DNA of 64,000 nt, from the NCBI GenBank assembly GCA_003506435.1, contig DOAQ01000032.1:1-64000 (forward strand), in the 5' to 3' direction. Position 1 is the first letter of the stretch; every line of letters begins with the position of its first letter. A model generated the notes under the pieces. It was given only the letters and a program-made list of their open reading frames with translations. It did no database searches and was not told where the DNA came from. This DNA is from Prolixibacteraceae bacterium (GTDB lineage: Bacteria > Bacteroidota > Bacteroidia > Bacteroidales > Prolixibacteraceae). A program made the position numbers and the translations under genes. Shown piece after piece: positions 34,113 through 42,520 of this stretch.

Positions 34113-34439
34113 CCTGTTACTTGCACCTTTGCCTGCAAAGTGGTTCCGACAAAGTGTTGCTTCGGATGCGCCCATGTATAATCGCAAACAGTTTGCTTCG
34201 CTGGTGGAGGCATTCCGCGCCAAATACTCCGATTTTAATTTTACAATCGATATTATTGTAGGTTTTCCGGGCGAAACGGATGAAGATTTCAAAGAAACAC
34301 TGGATGCTGTTCGTGAGTTCCGCTTCAGCCATATCCATACCTTATACAATTCACCGCGTGAAACTCATTCAGGTGACCGGAGATGGCGAAAAATTAAAGT
34401 TTGTTGGTGAACCAATGTCTCCCCGCGTTGTCTTATAAG
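34113..34439 (+). pseudogene. Broken MiaB/MtaB-family methylthiotransferase fragment
   Basis: The frame from about 34119 reads YLHLCLQSGSDKVLLRMR, then a frameshift near 34172 moves to YNRKQFASLVEAFR and TIDIIVGFPGETDEDFKETL, ending in HIHTLYNSPRE. These are the middle parts of a radical-SAM methylthiotransferase, closer to MtaB/MiaB-like paralogues than to the intact miaB at 45823-47199. The N-terminal half with the CxxxCxxC cluster is missing. After about 34365 a different frame reads GDGEKLKFVGEPM to a stop at 34437, whose origin I do not recognise. Confidence 0.8.
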
Positions 34440-34465
34440 AGATAGATTTATCTTTAGTAAGGACA

Positions 34466-36031
34466 ATGACAAATTTTTCTCAGGTTCAGAAAACAAATTA
34501 CTCTGAAGATTTCCTTTCGCAGGAGCAGGAATACCGACGCGAATTGGAGCAGTTTCGTAATAAATTGTTGCTGGTAAGTTCTCACGGTCCCGAAAAAGCC
34601 CGGCAGAAGCACCGCGAACGCGGCAAATTGCTGGCCCGAGAGCGTATTCATCTGTTGCTCGATCCGGAGACACCTTTTCTGGAATTATCGGCATTTGCTG
34701 CTTACGGACAATACAATAATGAATTTCCTTCTGCCGGAATTGTTACGGGTATCGGCGTAATTCATGGTCGCGAGTGCATGATTGTAGCCAACGATGCCAC
34801 GGTGAAAGGCGGCACCTACGTTCGAGAAACCATCAAAAAGCATGTGAGGGCACAGGAAATAGCGTTGCGCAATCAACTTCCCTGCATTTATCTGGTTGAT
34901 TCGGGCGGCATTTATTTGCCTGAACAGGCCCGTGTTTTTCCCGACCGTTTCGATTTTGGACGGGTATTTTTTAATCAGGCACAGATGTCGGCACGCGGTA
35001 TTCCGCAGATTTCGGTGGTAATGGGCTCATGTACTGCCGGTGGCGCTTACGTTCCGGCCATGAGCGATGAAACCATTATTGTGAAAAATCAGGGAACCAT
35101 CTTTGTTGGCGGTCCGCCGCTGGTAAAAGCTGCAACCGGCGAAGAAGTGTCGGCCGAAGAGTTGGGCGGCGCCGAAGTACACACTTCTGTTTCCGGAGTA
35201 GCTGATCATCTGGCTGAAAATGATGCCAATGCACTTCAGAAATGCCGGGATATCATTGCTTCGTTACCAATAAAGACAAAGGAACGACCGGATTGGAAAA
35301 CCATTCAGGAGCCAAAACTTCAGTCGGAAAATATTTATAAAGAAATACCCGTCGATCTGAAAAAACCGATGAATGTTCATCAAATCATCAGGTATTTGAC
35401 CGACAACAGTGATTTTCAGGAGTTCAAAGCCAACTACGGAAAAACCTTGGTAACTGGTTTTGCGCAAATCATGAGCTACCGGGTGGGAATTGTTGCCAAC
35501 CAAAGTTTTCTTACTTCGGAAGCAGCTTTGAAAGGCGCTCATTTTGTGCAATTGTGTAACCAGCGCAAAACTCCGATTATTTTCCTTCAGAACATTTCCG
35601 GCTTTATTGTCGGTAAAAAATACGAACACCAGGGCATTGCAAAAGACGGGGCAAAACTGATTCAGGCGGTCGCCAATTCGGTGGTCCCCAAAATAACAGT
35701 GATTATTGGCGGTTCATTTGGCGCCGGTAATTATGCAATGGCCGGCCGCTCTTTCGACCCCGAGTTCCTGTTCATGTGGCCTCATGCGAAAATTTCGGTC
35801 ATGGGTGGCGAGCAGGCTGCCGGGGTTCTGCAAAGCATCGGCAACAACGGAGACACAAAAACTCTCCTTGATGAATTTGAAGAAAAAAGCACAGCATATT
35901 ACAGCTCGTCGCGTTTATGGGACGACGGTATTATCGATCCGGCAGACACCCGGAAAGTACTGGGAATGACGCTTTCTGTTTGTTCGAATCAACCGATTGG
36001 TGAACCACGGTACGGGGTTTTCAGAATGTAG
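34466..36031 (+). CDS. mccB: Methylcrotonyl-CoA carboxylase, carboxyltransferase (beta) subunit
   Basis: A 521-residue carboxyltransferase of the acyl-CoA carboxylase family. It transfers CO2 from carboxybiotin to 3-methylcrotonyl-CoA in leucine breakdown. The MCC-type hallmarks are NISGFIVGKKYEHQGIAKDG and GGSFGAGNYAMAGRSFDPEF with FMWPHAKISVMGGEQAAGVL; the first half carries ARERIHLLLDPETPFLEL and MGSCTAGGAYVPAMSDE. Propionyl-CoA carboxylase is less likely given the KYEHQGIAKDGAK stretch and the neighbours. The biotin-carrying partner is mccA, two genes downstream, with the methylglutaconyl-CoA hydratase between them. The start is 26 bp after a gene-debris region, which contains a -7-like tatcttta. 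Confidence 0.93.
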   Translation: MTNFSQVQKTNYSEDFLSQEQEYRRELEQFRNKLLLVSSHGPEKARQKHRERGKLLARERIHLLLDPETPFLELSAFAAYGQYNNEFPSAGIVTGIGVIHGRECMIVANDATVKGGTYVRETIKKHVRAQEIALRNQLPCIYLVDSGGIYLPEQARVFPDRFDFGRVFFNQAQMSARGIPQISVVMGSCTAGGAYVPAMSDETIIVKNQGTIFVGGPPLVKAATGEEVSAEELGGAEVHTSVSGVADHLAENDANALQKCRDIIASLPIKTKERPDWKTIQEPKLQSENIYKEIPVDLKKPMNVHQIIRYLTDNSDFQEFKANYGKTLVTGFAQIMSYRVGIVANQSFLTSEAALKGAHFVQLCNQRKTPIIFLQNISGFIVGKKYEHQGIAKDGAKLIQAVANSVVPKITVIIGGSFGAGNYAMAGRSFDPEFLFMWPHAKISVMGGEQAAGVLQSIGNNGDTKTLLDEFEEKSTAYYSSSRLWDDGIIDPADTRKVLGMTLSVCSNQPIGEPRYGVFRM

Positions 36032-36123
36032 TAAAACGAAGATGCGAATGTTTTTATGACCGTAAATTATACTTTGAGTCTTTGCTTCTTCGTGTTCAAT
36101 ATAGATTAATTTGATTTTAAAAT

Positions 36124-36897
36124 ATGAGCTACCAATTTATTGAAACAATTCAGGAAAACGGTCTCTGCCGGATTTTGCTGAACAGGCCGGAAAAGCAGAA
36201 TGCAATTCATTCAGAGATGATTGCTGAACTGAGCGATTTTCTAAAACAACTTGCAAAGGATAACTCTGTTCGTATTGTAGTGCTGGAAGGAAAAGGAAAA
36301 TCGTTCTGCTCGGGCGCCGACCTTACTTGGTTTGCCGAAGCTGCAACACGTTCGGGAAAAGATATCAGGAAACAGTTTGAACCCTTGAGCAAACTGCTTC
36401 GAAGACTGCAAACCCTGCCTCAGATAACCATTGCGTTGGCAAAAGGAAACATATTTGGCGGAGGCGTCGGACTGCTTGCAGCCTGCGATTTTGTACTGAT
36501 GGAAGAATCGGCAATACTGGCTTTCAGCGAAGTGCTGCTGGGATTGGTCCCGGCAACTATCCTTCCCTTTGTTGCCGGACGGATTAATAAGCAACAGGCT
36601 CGTAAGTTGATGTTTACCGGAAAATATTTTCCTGCGAACACTGCATTGACAAACGGATTGGCTGATGAAATTGTTCCGGAAGGCAAGCTGGAAGAAGGTC
36701 TGCAAACACTTCTTTCTGATCTGAAAAATGCCGCGCCGGAAGCCATACAGGTTTGTAAAAAACTGATTAATGAAGTGTATTCAGGAAAAGTGAAACCGAA
36801 GAATTATCAGTACACAACAAAAATTCTGGCTGGCCGGATTGCCTCAGAAGAAGGAAAAGAGCGGATCGGGGCTTTCCTGGAAAAACGAAAAAAATGA
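36124..36897 (+). CDS. liuC: Enoyl-CoA hydratase family, probable methylglutaconyl-CoA hydratase
   Basis: A 257-residue crotonase-fold enzyme. RPEKQNAIHSEMIAEL at about 20-35, GKGKSFCSGADLTWF at about 58-72 (oxyanion-hole region) and GNIFGGGVGLLAACDFVLM at about 108-126 are standard. Between the two methylcrotonyl-CoA carboxylase subunits, the natural reaction is hydration of 3-methylglutaconyl-CoA to HMG-CoA, the last step before HMG-CoA. The active-site context (FSEVLLGLVPATILPFV) fits that group, as seen in LiuC-like proteins. A generic enoyl-CoA hydratase cannot be excluded on sequence alone. Confidence 0.85.
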   Translation: MSYQFIETIQENGLCRILLNRPEKQNAIHSEMIAELSDFLKQLAKDNSVRIVVLEGKGKSFCSGADLTWFAEAATRSGKDIRKQFEPLSKLLRRLQTLPQITIALAKGNIFGGGVGLLAACDFVLMEESAILAFSEVLLGLVPATILPFVAGRINKQQARKLMFTGKYFPANTALTNGLADEIVPEGKLEEGLQTLLSDLKNAAPEAIQVCKKLINEVYSGKVKPKNYQYTTKILAGRIASEEGKERIGAFLEKRKK

Positions 36898-36914
36898 ATA
36901 CCCTGTTACTAATT

Positions 36915-36947
36915 ACACCTGACAGGTTTTTAAAACCCGACAGGTGT
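36915..36947 (+). promoter_or_regulatory. Stem-loop in the mccA leader
   Basis: acacctg (36915-36921) pairs with caggtgt (36941-36947), and an inner ggtttt/aaaacc dyad extends the structure. It sits in the 63-bp gap before the TTG start of mccA and resembles the 'cctgacaggt' dyads found elsewhere in the window. Confidence 0.45.
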
Positions 36948-36960
36948 ATAAAATGATAAA

Positions 36961-38979
36961 TTGAAGCAATTCACCAAAATACTGATAGCCAACCGCGGCG
37001 AAATAGCCGTCCGGATCATCCGTACTGCGCGAAAGAAGGGCATCCGAACCGTTGCAGTTTATACTGAAGCGGATCGGATGTCGCTGCATGTTTCACAGGC
37101 AGATGAAGCTGTTTTCTTAAAAGGGACCAGTCTGGACGAAACGTATTTAAATCAGCAATTGCTGATCCGGATTGCTGTTGAAAAAAAGGCCGAAGCCATT
37201 CATCCCGGCTATGGCTTTCTGGCTGAAAACGCTTCATTTGCTGAAGCGGTTGCAAAAGCCACGCTGGTTTTTATTGGCCCGGAGCCGGAACAAATCCGGT
37301 TGATGGGCGAAAAAAACACCGCGATTGAACTTGCCCGTTCGCTGAATATTCCGGTTTTGGAATCGGTACGAGGCACCAAAAATGAACTTCCGGAGAAAGC
37401 AAAAGAAATTGGTTTTCCGTTGATGGTAAAAGCTTCGGCGGGAGGCGGCGGAAAAGGAATGTTCATCGTTTCTTCGGAAGATAAATTGCAAACAGCGCTG
37501 GACAGGGCCGAACGGCAGTCCATCGATTATTTCAACAATGGGGAACTTTTCATCGAGAAATATATTTCCAACGCGCGTCACATCGAAGTGCAGTTGCTGG
37601 GTGACAATCACGGAAATCTCATTCATCTGTATGAACGGGAATGCAGTATACAAAGACGTTTTCAGAAGATTGTGGAAGAAGTACCTTCTGCTTTTTCCGA
37701 TGATGATTTGCGTACAAAACTTTGTTCAGCCGCCCTGAAAATCGGGCAGGCGGTTGCTTACCGCGGATTGGGAACCGTCGAATTTTTGGTAGATGAAAAC
37801 GGTGATTTTTGGTTCCTGGAAATGAATACGCGTATCCAGGTAGAACATCCGGTAACTGAGGCAGTAACAGGTATCGATCTGGTGGAGCAACAATTATCCG
37901 TTGCTGCGGGAACCCCGTTGCAAATAAAACAAAGCGATATTGTGCTGAACGGTCACGCTATTGAAGCGCGTATTTGTGCCGAAGATGTGGAGAAAGATTT
38001 CCGTCCCTCAACCGGAGTCGTAGAAAAACTTTGGTTCAGCAAATTGGCCGGATTGCGCACCGATACATTTATTCAGGAGCAAACCGAGATCCCGCCTTTT
38101 TACGATTCTCTGCTGGCCAAACAAATTGTGCATGCCCCAAACCGGGAACAGGCAATTGACCTGCTTTGGCACAGTTTATCGGAAACAGCTTTTGCCGGAC
38201 TGCAAACCAACATTCCGTTTTTGCTGCAATTGCTGGCCGATTCCCGTTTCCGGAAGAATGAAATCTCTACTTCATTTTTAAACAACTTTCCATTTCAACA
38301 CCTGGAAAATTCCGTTTCGATGGCAGCAGCCTATTTGTTTTTCCATTTTTTCAGACATAAAAAGCAGGCTGAAAATCTGTGGCAGCATATTGGTTTTTGG
38401 AGGCAAAACATGCATCTCACTGTTTGGATTGACGGAAGGGAAACAGAATTCGGTACGTTGCAACATCAGAAAGGTATTGATATTTATTTTCAGGATAAGA
38501 AATATTCGTTTGAAGAAGCTAAATGGGATGACCAAAAATTGGAATTGAAAATCGACGGGCTGGCAGCGGTATTTTTTATTCAGGAAAAACAATCGGAAAC
38601 ACGAATTTTTTTGCTGGGAAAATCTTATTCGGTGCGAAGCAACCTGGTTCACGGACAGATACGAATAGAAAAAAAAGAGAAAAAGCTGCAAAAACACTTT
38701 CAGCAGAAAATTAAATCGGGCTTGTTCGGAAAAGTGTTGTCGCTGGAAGTTACTCCCGGCAACCAGGTAGAAGAAGGGGCTGTTTTGCTGACCATTGAAT
38801 CGATGAAAACCGAATTTCGTATTCTGTGTCCACAAACTTCCATAGTAAAAAAAGTTCATGTAGGAGCCGGCGAAATGATCAAAGACGGGCAGTTGCTTGT
38901 TGAATTGGAGGAAGTGACAAGTCGCAACGTGCAGTTGCAGTTGACAGTAGTCAAAGGTGAGACTTTCACTAAAACATAA
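36961..38979 (+). CDS. mccA: Methylcrotonyl-CoA carboxylase, biotin carboxylase/carrier (alpha) subunit
   Basis: A 672-residue biotin-dependent carboxylase alpha subunit. Order: biotin carboxylase N-domain (KILIANRGEIAVRIIRTAR), ATP-grasp (KASAGGGGKGM at about 159-169; EMNTRIQVEHPVTE at about 287-300), biotin carboxylase C-domain to about 450, a linker, and the biotinyl domain with IESMKTEF (carrier Lys616). The start is TTG at 36961: an in-frame TAA at 36949 rules out anything earlier, and the ATG at 36953 is in another frame and closes after three codons. The protein begins as related enzymes do. It pairs with MccB to carboxylate 3-methylcrotonyl-CoA. Confidence 0.92.
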   Translation: MKQFTKILIANRGEIAVRIIRTARKKGIRTVAVYTEADRMSLHVSQADEAVFLKGTSLDETYLNQQLLIRIAVEKKAEAIHPGYGFLAENASFAEAVAKATLVFIGPEPEQIRLMGEKNTAIELARSLNIPVLESVRGTKNELPEKAKEIGFPLMVKASAGGGGKGMFIVSSEDKLQTALDRAERQSIDYFNNGELFIEKYISNARHIEVQLLGDNHGNLIHLYERECSIQRRFQKIVEEVPSAFSDDDLRTKLCSAALKIGQAVAYRGLGTVEFLVDENGDFWFLEMNTRIQVEHPVTEAVTGIDLVEQQLSVAAGTPLQIKQSDIVLNGHAIEARICAEDVEKDFRPSTGVVEKLWFSKLAGLRTDTFIQEQTEIPPFYDSLLAKQIVHAPNREQAIDLLWHSLSETAFAGLQTNIPFLLQLLADSRFRKNEISTSFLNNFPFQHLENSVSMAAAYLFFHFFRHKKQAENLWQHIGFWRQNMHLTVWIDGRETEFGTLQHQKGIDIYFQDKKYSFEEAKWDDQKLELKIDGLAAVFFIQEKQSETRIFLLGKSYSVRSNLVHGQIRIEKKEKKLQKHFQQKIKSGLFGKVLSLEVTPGNQVEEGAVLLTIESMKTEFRILCPQTSIVKKVHVGAGEMIKDGQLLVELEEVTSRNVQLQLTVVKGETFTKT

Positions 38980-39032
38980 AACGTTATCAATCATCATCAT
39001 CATCACTTAAAAACAGAACATATCATTATAAA

Positions 39033-40190
39033 ATGAATGCGATTTTAACAGAAAAACATTATCAGATCAGGCAAAAAGTCCGACGCTTTGCCGAAGAAAA
39101 AATCAAACCACTGATCGGAGAATACGAAGCCCGCGAGGAATTTCCTGTGGAACTGGTAAAAGAAATGGGCGCAAACGGTTTGTTCGGAATGTACCTGCCA
39201 CAACAATTCGGCGGTCAGGGTACCGACTATCTTTCGTACATCATTGCAGTGGAAGAAATTTCGCGTATCGACAGTTCGATGGGCGCAACGCTGGCGGCTC
39301 ACAACTCGCTGGGAATTGGCCCTCTTTATGAGTTTGGGAACGATGCGCAAAAACAAAAATACCTGCCCGGACTCTGTACCGGCGAGCGCCTCTGGGCGTT
39401 TGGCCTAACCGAAGAAAATGCCGGATCGGATGCCAAAGGAGTGGAAACAACCGCTGAATCTGAAAACGGCAACTACCGAATTAACGGACACAAAAAATTC
39501 ATCACCAACGGTGGTTCGGAACTGGCGGCCGGAATTACCATTGTAGCCATTACCGGTGAAAACGGCGGCAAAAAAGAATACACTGCTGTTCTGGTCGACC
39601 GCGAAGCGCCGGGCTTTGTACGCGAACCAATGAAGCGGAAACTGGTTTGGCGCGCGGCCGATAATGCCATGTTGTATTTCAACGATTGTATGGTTCCACT
39701 TGAAAATCAGCTTGAAGAGAAAGGACAGGGTTTGAAAGTGATGCTGAAGACCCTCGACTCGGGACGGCTTTCGATTGCCGCAATCGGACTTGGGCTGGCA
39801 CAGGGCGCTTTCGAGATGGCAAAAAAATATGCAAAACAGCGAAAACAATTTGGCAAAACATTAGCAGAATTTCAGTCAATTTCATTTAAATTAGCCGACA
39901 TGTCTTTGAAGATTGAAAACGCGCGGAATACTTTGTATAACGCGTGCTGGCTCAAAGACAACGGTCATGTTTACGGGAAACAGGCAGCCATGGCGAAACT
40001 GTATTCTTCGGAAATAGCACGCGAGGTGGCTGACGAAGCCATGCAGATTTTCGGAGGCAATGGTTTGTTCAGCAACCCGGAATGGCCGATTGAACGGTTT
40101 TACCGCGACCAACGCCTGTTGCAAATCGGCGAGGGTACTTCCGAAATACTACGGATGGTAATTTCCCGTTCAATACTAAATGACGAATAA
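39033..40190 (+). CDS. Acyl-CoA dehydrogenase, probable isovaleryl-CoA role
   Basis: A 385-residue FAD flavoenzyme. The acyl-CoA dehydrogenase core motifs are FGLTEENAGSDA (about 128-139), KKFITNGG, KQRKQFGKTLAEFQ, and the C-terminal QIFGGNGLF and RDQRLLQIGEGTSEI. By neighbours it should oxidise isovaleryl-CoA to 3-methylcrotonyl-CoA, feeding the carboxylase encoded just upstream. However, the catalytic base is Glu367 in IGEGTSEI, as in short-chain enzymes, whereas classical isovaleryl-CoA dehydrogenase has Ala at that place. Its true substrate may thus be another short acyl-CoA. It lies 7 bp before the isomerase gene. Confidence 0.85.
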   Translation: MNAILTEKHYQIRQKVRRFAEEKIKPLIGEYEAREEFPVELVKEMGANGLFGMYLPQQFGGQGTDYLSYIIAVEEISRIDSSMGATLAAHNSLGIGPLYEFGNDAQKQKYLPGLCTGERLWAFGLTEENAGSDAKGVETTAESENGNYRINGHKKFITNGGSELAAGITIVAITGENGGKKEYTAVLVDREAPGFVREPMKRKLVWRAADNAMLYFNDCMVPLENQLEEKGQGLKVMLKTLDSGRLSIAAIGLGLAQGAFEMAKKYAKQRKQFGKTLAEFQSISFKLADMSLKIENARNTLYNACWLKDNGHVYGKQAAMAKLYSSEIAREVADEAMQIFGGNGLFSNPEWPIERFYRDQRLLQIGEGTSEILRMVISRSILNDE

Positions 40191-40197
40191 TTAAGAA

Positions 40198-41202
40198 ATG
40201 AACCAAGACCGAAAATCGGATCATATTCAACTGGCACTCGAATCGCAGGGAAACCTGCAAATGCACGACAAACGGTTTATTTACGAACCCCTTTTGTCTG
40301 CTCACCCAAAAACTGCAAACAGCGCTTTCCCGTTTCTTGGAAAAACCATGCAATTTCCGCTTTGGATTTCGAGCATGACCGGAGGGACTGCCGCCGCCCG
40401 TAAAATCAATGAAAATCTGGCACGTGCCTGCCGCGAATTTGGTTTGGGAATGGGACTGGGTTCGTGCCGTAAGATATTGTTCGACGATACGGTTTTTGCC
40501 GATTTTGACTGGCGTGATACGATGGGCAACGACCGCCCGTTTTATGCCAATCTCGGGATTGCTCAGGTGGAACAATTGCTTGAAAAAAAACAACAAAATG
40601 CAATCGATGATCTGATTGGCAGGCTTCGTGCCGATGGCCTGATTGTGCATGTCAATCCGCTTCAGGAATGGTTTCAGCCCGAAGGCGATCGCATACGGAA
40701 AGCGCCGGTTGAAACGATTGAAAAGTTGCTTGCAACAGCCGGGTACCCGGTCATTATCAAAGAAGTGGGACAGGGAATGGGTCCCGAAAGCCTGCGTCGT
40801 TTGCTGAAACTGCCGCTGGCTGCGGTTGAATTCGCCGCTTTCGGAGGAACGAACTTTTCGAAGCTGGAACTGATACGCACGGAAGGAAAGGAAGCGTTTG
40901 AACCGTTTGTTCACGTAGGGCAAACCGCATTGCAAATGGTGCAGGATGTAAACGAATTGGTATCCACTGAAAAAGATTTGAAATGTCATCATCTGATTAT
41001 TTCCGGAGGGGTGAAAAATGCGCTTGACGGCTATTTTTATAGCGGATTGAGCCGCCTGCCATCTGTTTTTGGAATGGCCTCGGCAGTGCTTCAACCCGCC
41101 TCCGAATCGTACGGCACCCTGAAAGAATTTATTGAACAACAAATAGAACAATACCGTCTGGCAAAAGCATTTTTGAAAATAAACTTCGACTATGCAGAAT
41201 AA
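40198..41202 (+). CDS. fni: Isopentenyl-diphosphate isomerase, type II (FMN-dependent)
   Basis: A 334-residue type II IPP isomerase that interconverts IPP and DMAPP using reduced FMN. Features are RKSDHIQLALES at the start, the FPLWISSMTGGT segment, GLGMGLGSCRKIL, HVNPLQEWFQPEGDR, VIIKEVGQGM and the late IISGGVKNALDGY. It overlaps the HMG-CoA reductase gene by 11 bp, so translation is probably coupled. It completes the route to the two C5 isoprenoid units made by the rest of this cluster. Confidence 0.93.
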   Translation: MNQDRKSDHIQLALESQGNLQMHDKRFIYEPLLSAHPKTANSAFPFLGKTMQFPLWISSMTGGTAAARKINENLARACREFGLGMGLGSCRKILFDDTVFADFDWRDTMGNDRPFYANLGIAQVEQLLEKKQQNAIDDLIGRLRADGLIVHVNPLQEWFQPEGDRIRKAPVETIEKLLATAGYPVIIKEVGQGMGPESLRRLLKLPLAAVEFAAFGGTNFSKLELIRTEGKEAFEPFVHVGQTALQMVQDVNELVSTEKDLKCHHLIISGGVKNALDGYFYSGLSRLPSVFGMASAVLQPASESYGTLKEFIEQQIEQYRLAKAFLKINFDYAE

Positions 41203-42520
41203 AAAACTCATTCGCGGATTTTCGAAACGAAACAAGGAAGAGCGCATCGATTTTTTGATCGAACGGCTGGGGCTGACAGAGCAAATCCGCAACTGGCTAT
41301 ATACTTTCGAGTCGGACGACAGCGATTTTCAGCGCATCATCGATGAGCTGAGCGAGAACCCGGTTTCGAACTACCACATGCCTTTTTGCATTGCCCCAAA
41401 TTTTCTGGTTAATGGTGTATCCCGCACCTTTCCGTTGGTTACCGAAGAAAGCTCGGTGGTTGCCGCCCTTGGAAAAGCGGCTGCTTTTTGGGCTGAACGG
41501 GGTGGTTTTCATACCGAAATAACGGGTACTGAAAAGAAAGGACAGGTACATTTTAAATGGAAGGGAAATCCGGAAAAACTGGCTGTTCTTTTTCCCGGAT
41601 TCCGGGAAAAACTGATGGCTGACAGTTTTGGAATCACAGCCCGGATGGAAGCCCGCGGCGGCGGTATTACTTCGCTGGAACTTCGCTATCTGCCTGAAAT
41701 CCTGCCCGATTATTACCAGTTGGATGTTTCGTTTGAAACGCTCGACGCGATGGGGGCCAATTTCATTAATTCAGTATTGGAAAAATTGGCTGAAAGTCTT
41801 TTGCAGATTTTTGCAGAAAGCGGATTGTTTTCTGCGGAAGAAAAAGATTGCGAAATCATCATGGCTATTCTTTCCAACCACACGCCCGGCAGCCGGGTAA
41901 AAGTGTGGACCGAATGCCCGGTTTCGGAACTCGCAGGACTGGATGGCACCGCTAATTTTGCTGAAAAATTTACAGAAGCAGTTCACATTGCACAAAACGA
42001 TGTATCGCGGGCAGTGACCCATAATAAAGGTATTCTCAACGGAATCGATGCGCTGTCCATTGCCACCGGAAACGATTTCCGCGCCATCGAAGCCGGGGTA
42101 CATGCTTTTGCCGCACGGAACGGGAAATATGCCTCGCTCAGTCACTCTGAAATCAGCAACGGACAGTTTCGTTTTGAAATGGAAATTCCGCTGGCAGTTG
42201 GTGTGGTAGGAGGAACTACCGCAGTTCATCCGCTGGCAAAATTTGCCCTGCGTATCCTCGACGATCCATCGGCGAAGGAATTGATGGGCTATCTGGCTGT
42301 TGCAGGACTGGCGTCCAATTTTGCAGCCATCCGGGCGCTCATCACCAGCGGCATTCAGCGTGGTCACATGAAAATGCACCTTAGCAATATTCTCAGTCAA
42401 TTACAGGTTTCAGAAAACGAAAGAGCCGAAATCCAGAAACATTTTGCCGACAAAACGGTTTCTTATTCAGAAGTAGAAAACTTTTTGAACAAGAAACGGA
42501 ATGCCAAAACCACCAGTTGA
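41192..42520 (+). CDS. HMG-CoA reductase, class II type
   Basis: A 442-residue hydroxymethylglutaryl-CoA reductase that makes mevalonate from HMG-CoA. The class II (bacterial) pattern is seen in IRGFSKRNKEERIDFL at the start, VTEESSVVAALGKAAAFW with the catalytic Glu, LDAMGANFINSVLE, THNKGILNGIDALSIATGND with the catalytic Lys, and a C-terminal QRGHMKMHLSNIL with the catalytic His. No membrane segment is present. It overlaps the isomerase before it (11 bp) and the GHMP kinase after it (20 bp). Its substrate is exactly the product of the leucine-degradation genes upstream. Class II enzymes in some bacteria run in the degradative direction; the neighbouring kinases argue for synthesis here. Confidence 0.93.
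   Translation: MQNKKLIRGFSKRNKEERIDFLIERLGLTEQIRNWLYTFESDDSDFQRIIDELSENPVSNYHMPFCIAPNFLVNGVSRTFPLVTEESSVVAALGKAAAFWAERGGFHTEITGTEKKGQVHFKWKGNPEKLAVLFPGFREKLMADSFGITARMEARGGGITSLELRYLPEILPDYYQLDVSFETLDAMGANFINSVLEKLAESLLQIFAESGLFSAEEKDCEIIMAILSNHTPGSRVKVWTECPVSELAGLDGTANFAEKFTEAVHIAQNDVSRAVTHNKGILNGIDALSIATGNDFRAIEAGVHAFAARNGKYASLSHSEISNGQFRFEMEIPLAVGVVGGTTAVHPLAKFALRILDDPSAKELMGYLAVAGLASNFAAIRALITSGIQRGHMKMHLSNILSQLQVSENERAEIQKHFADKTVSYSEVENFLNKKRNAKTTS

Noticed and set aside
38987..39006. Regulatory repeat of atc before the acyl-CoA dehydrogenase
   Set aside because: It is a simple trinucleotide run of about five units; no evidence of function.
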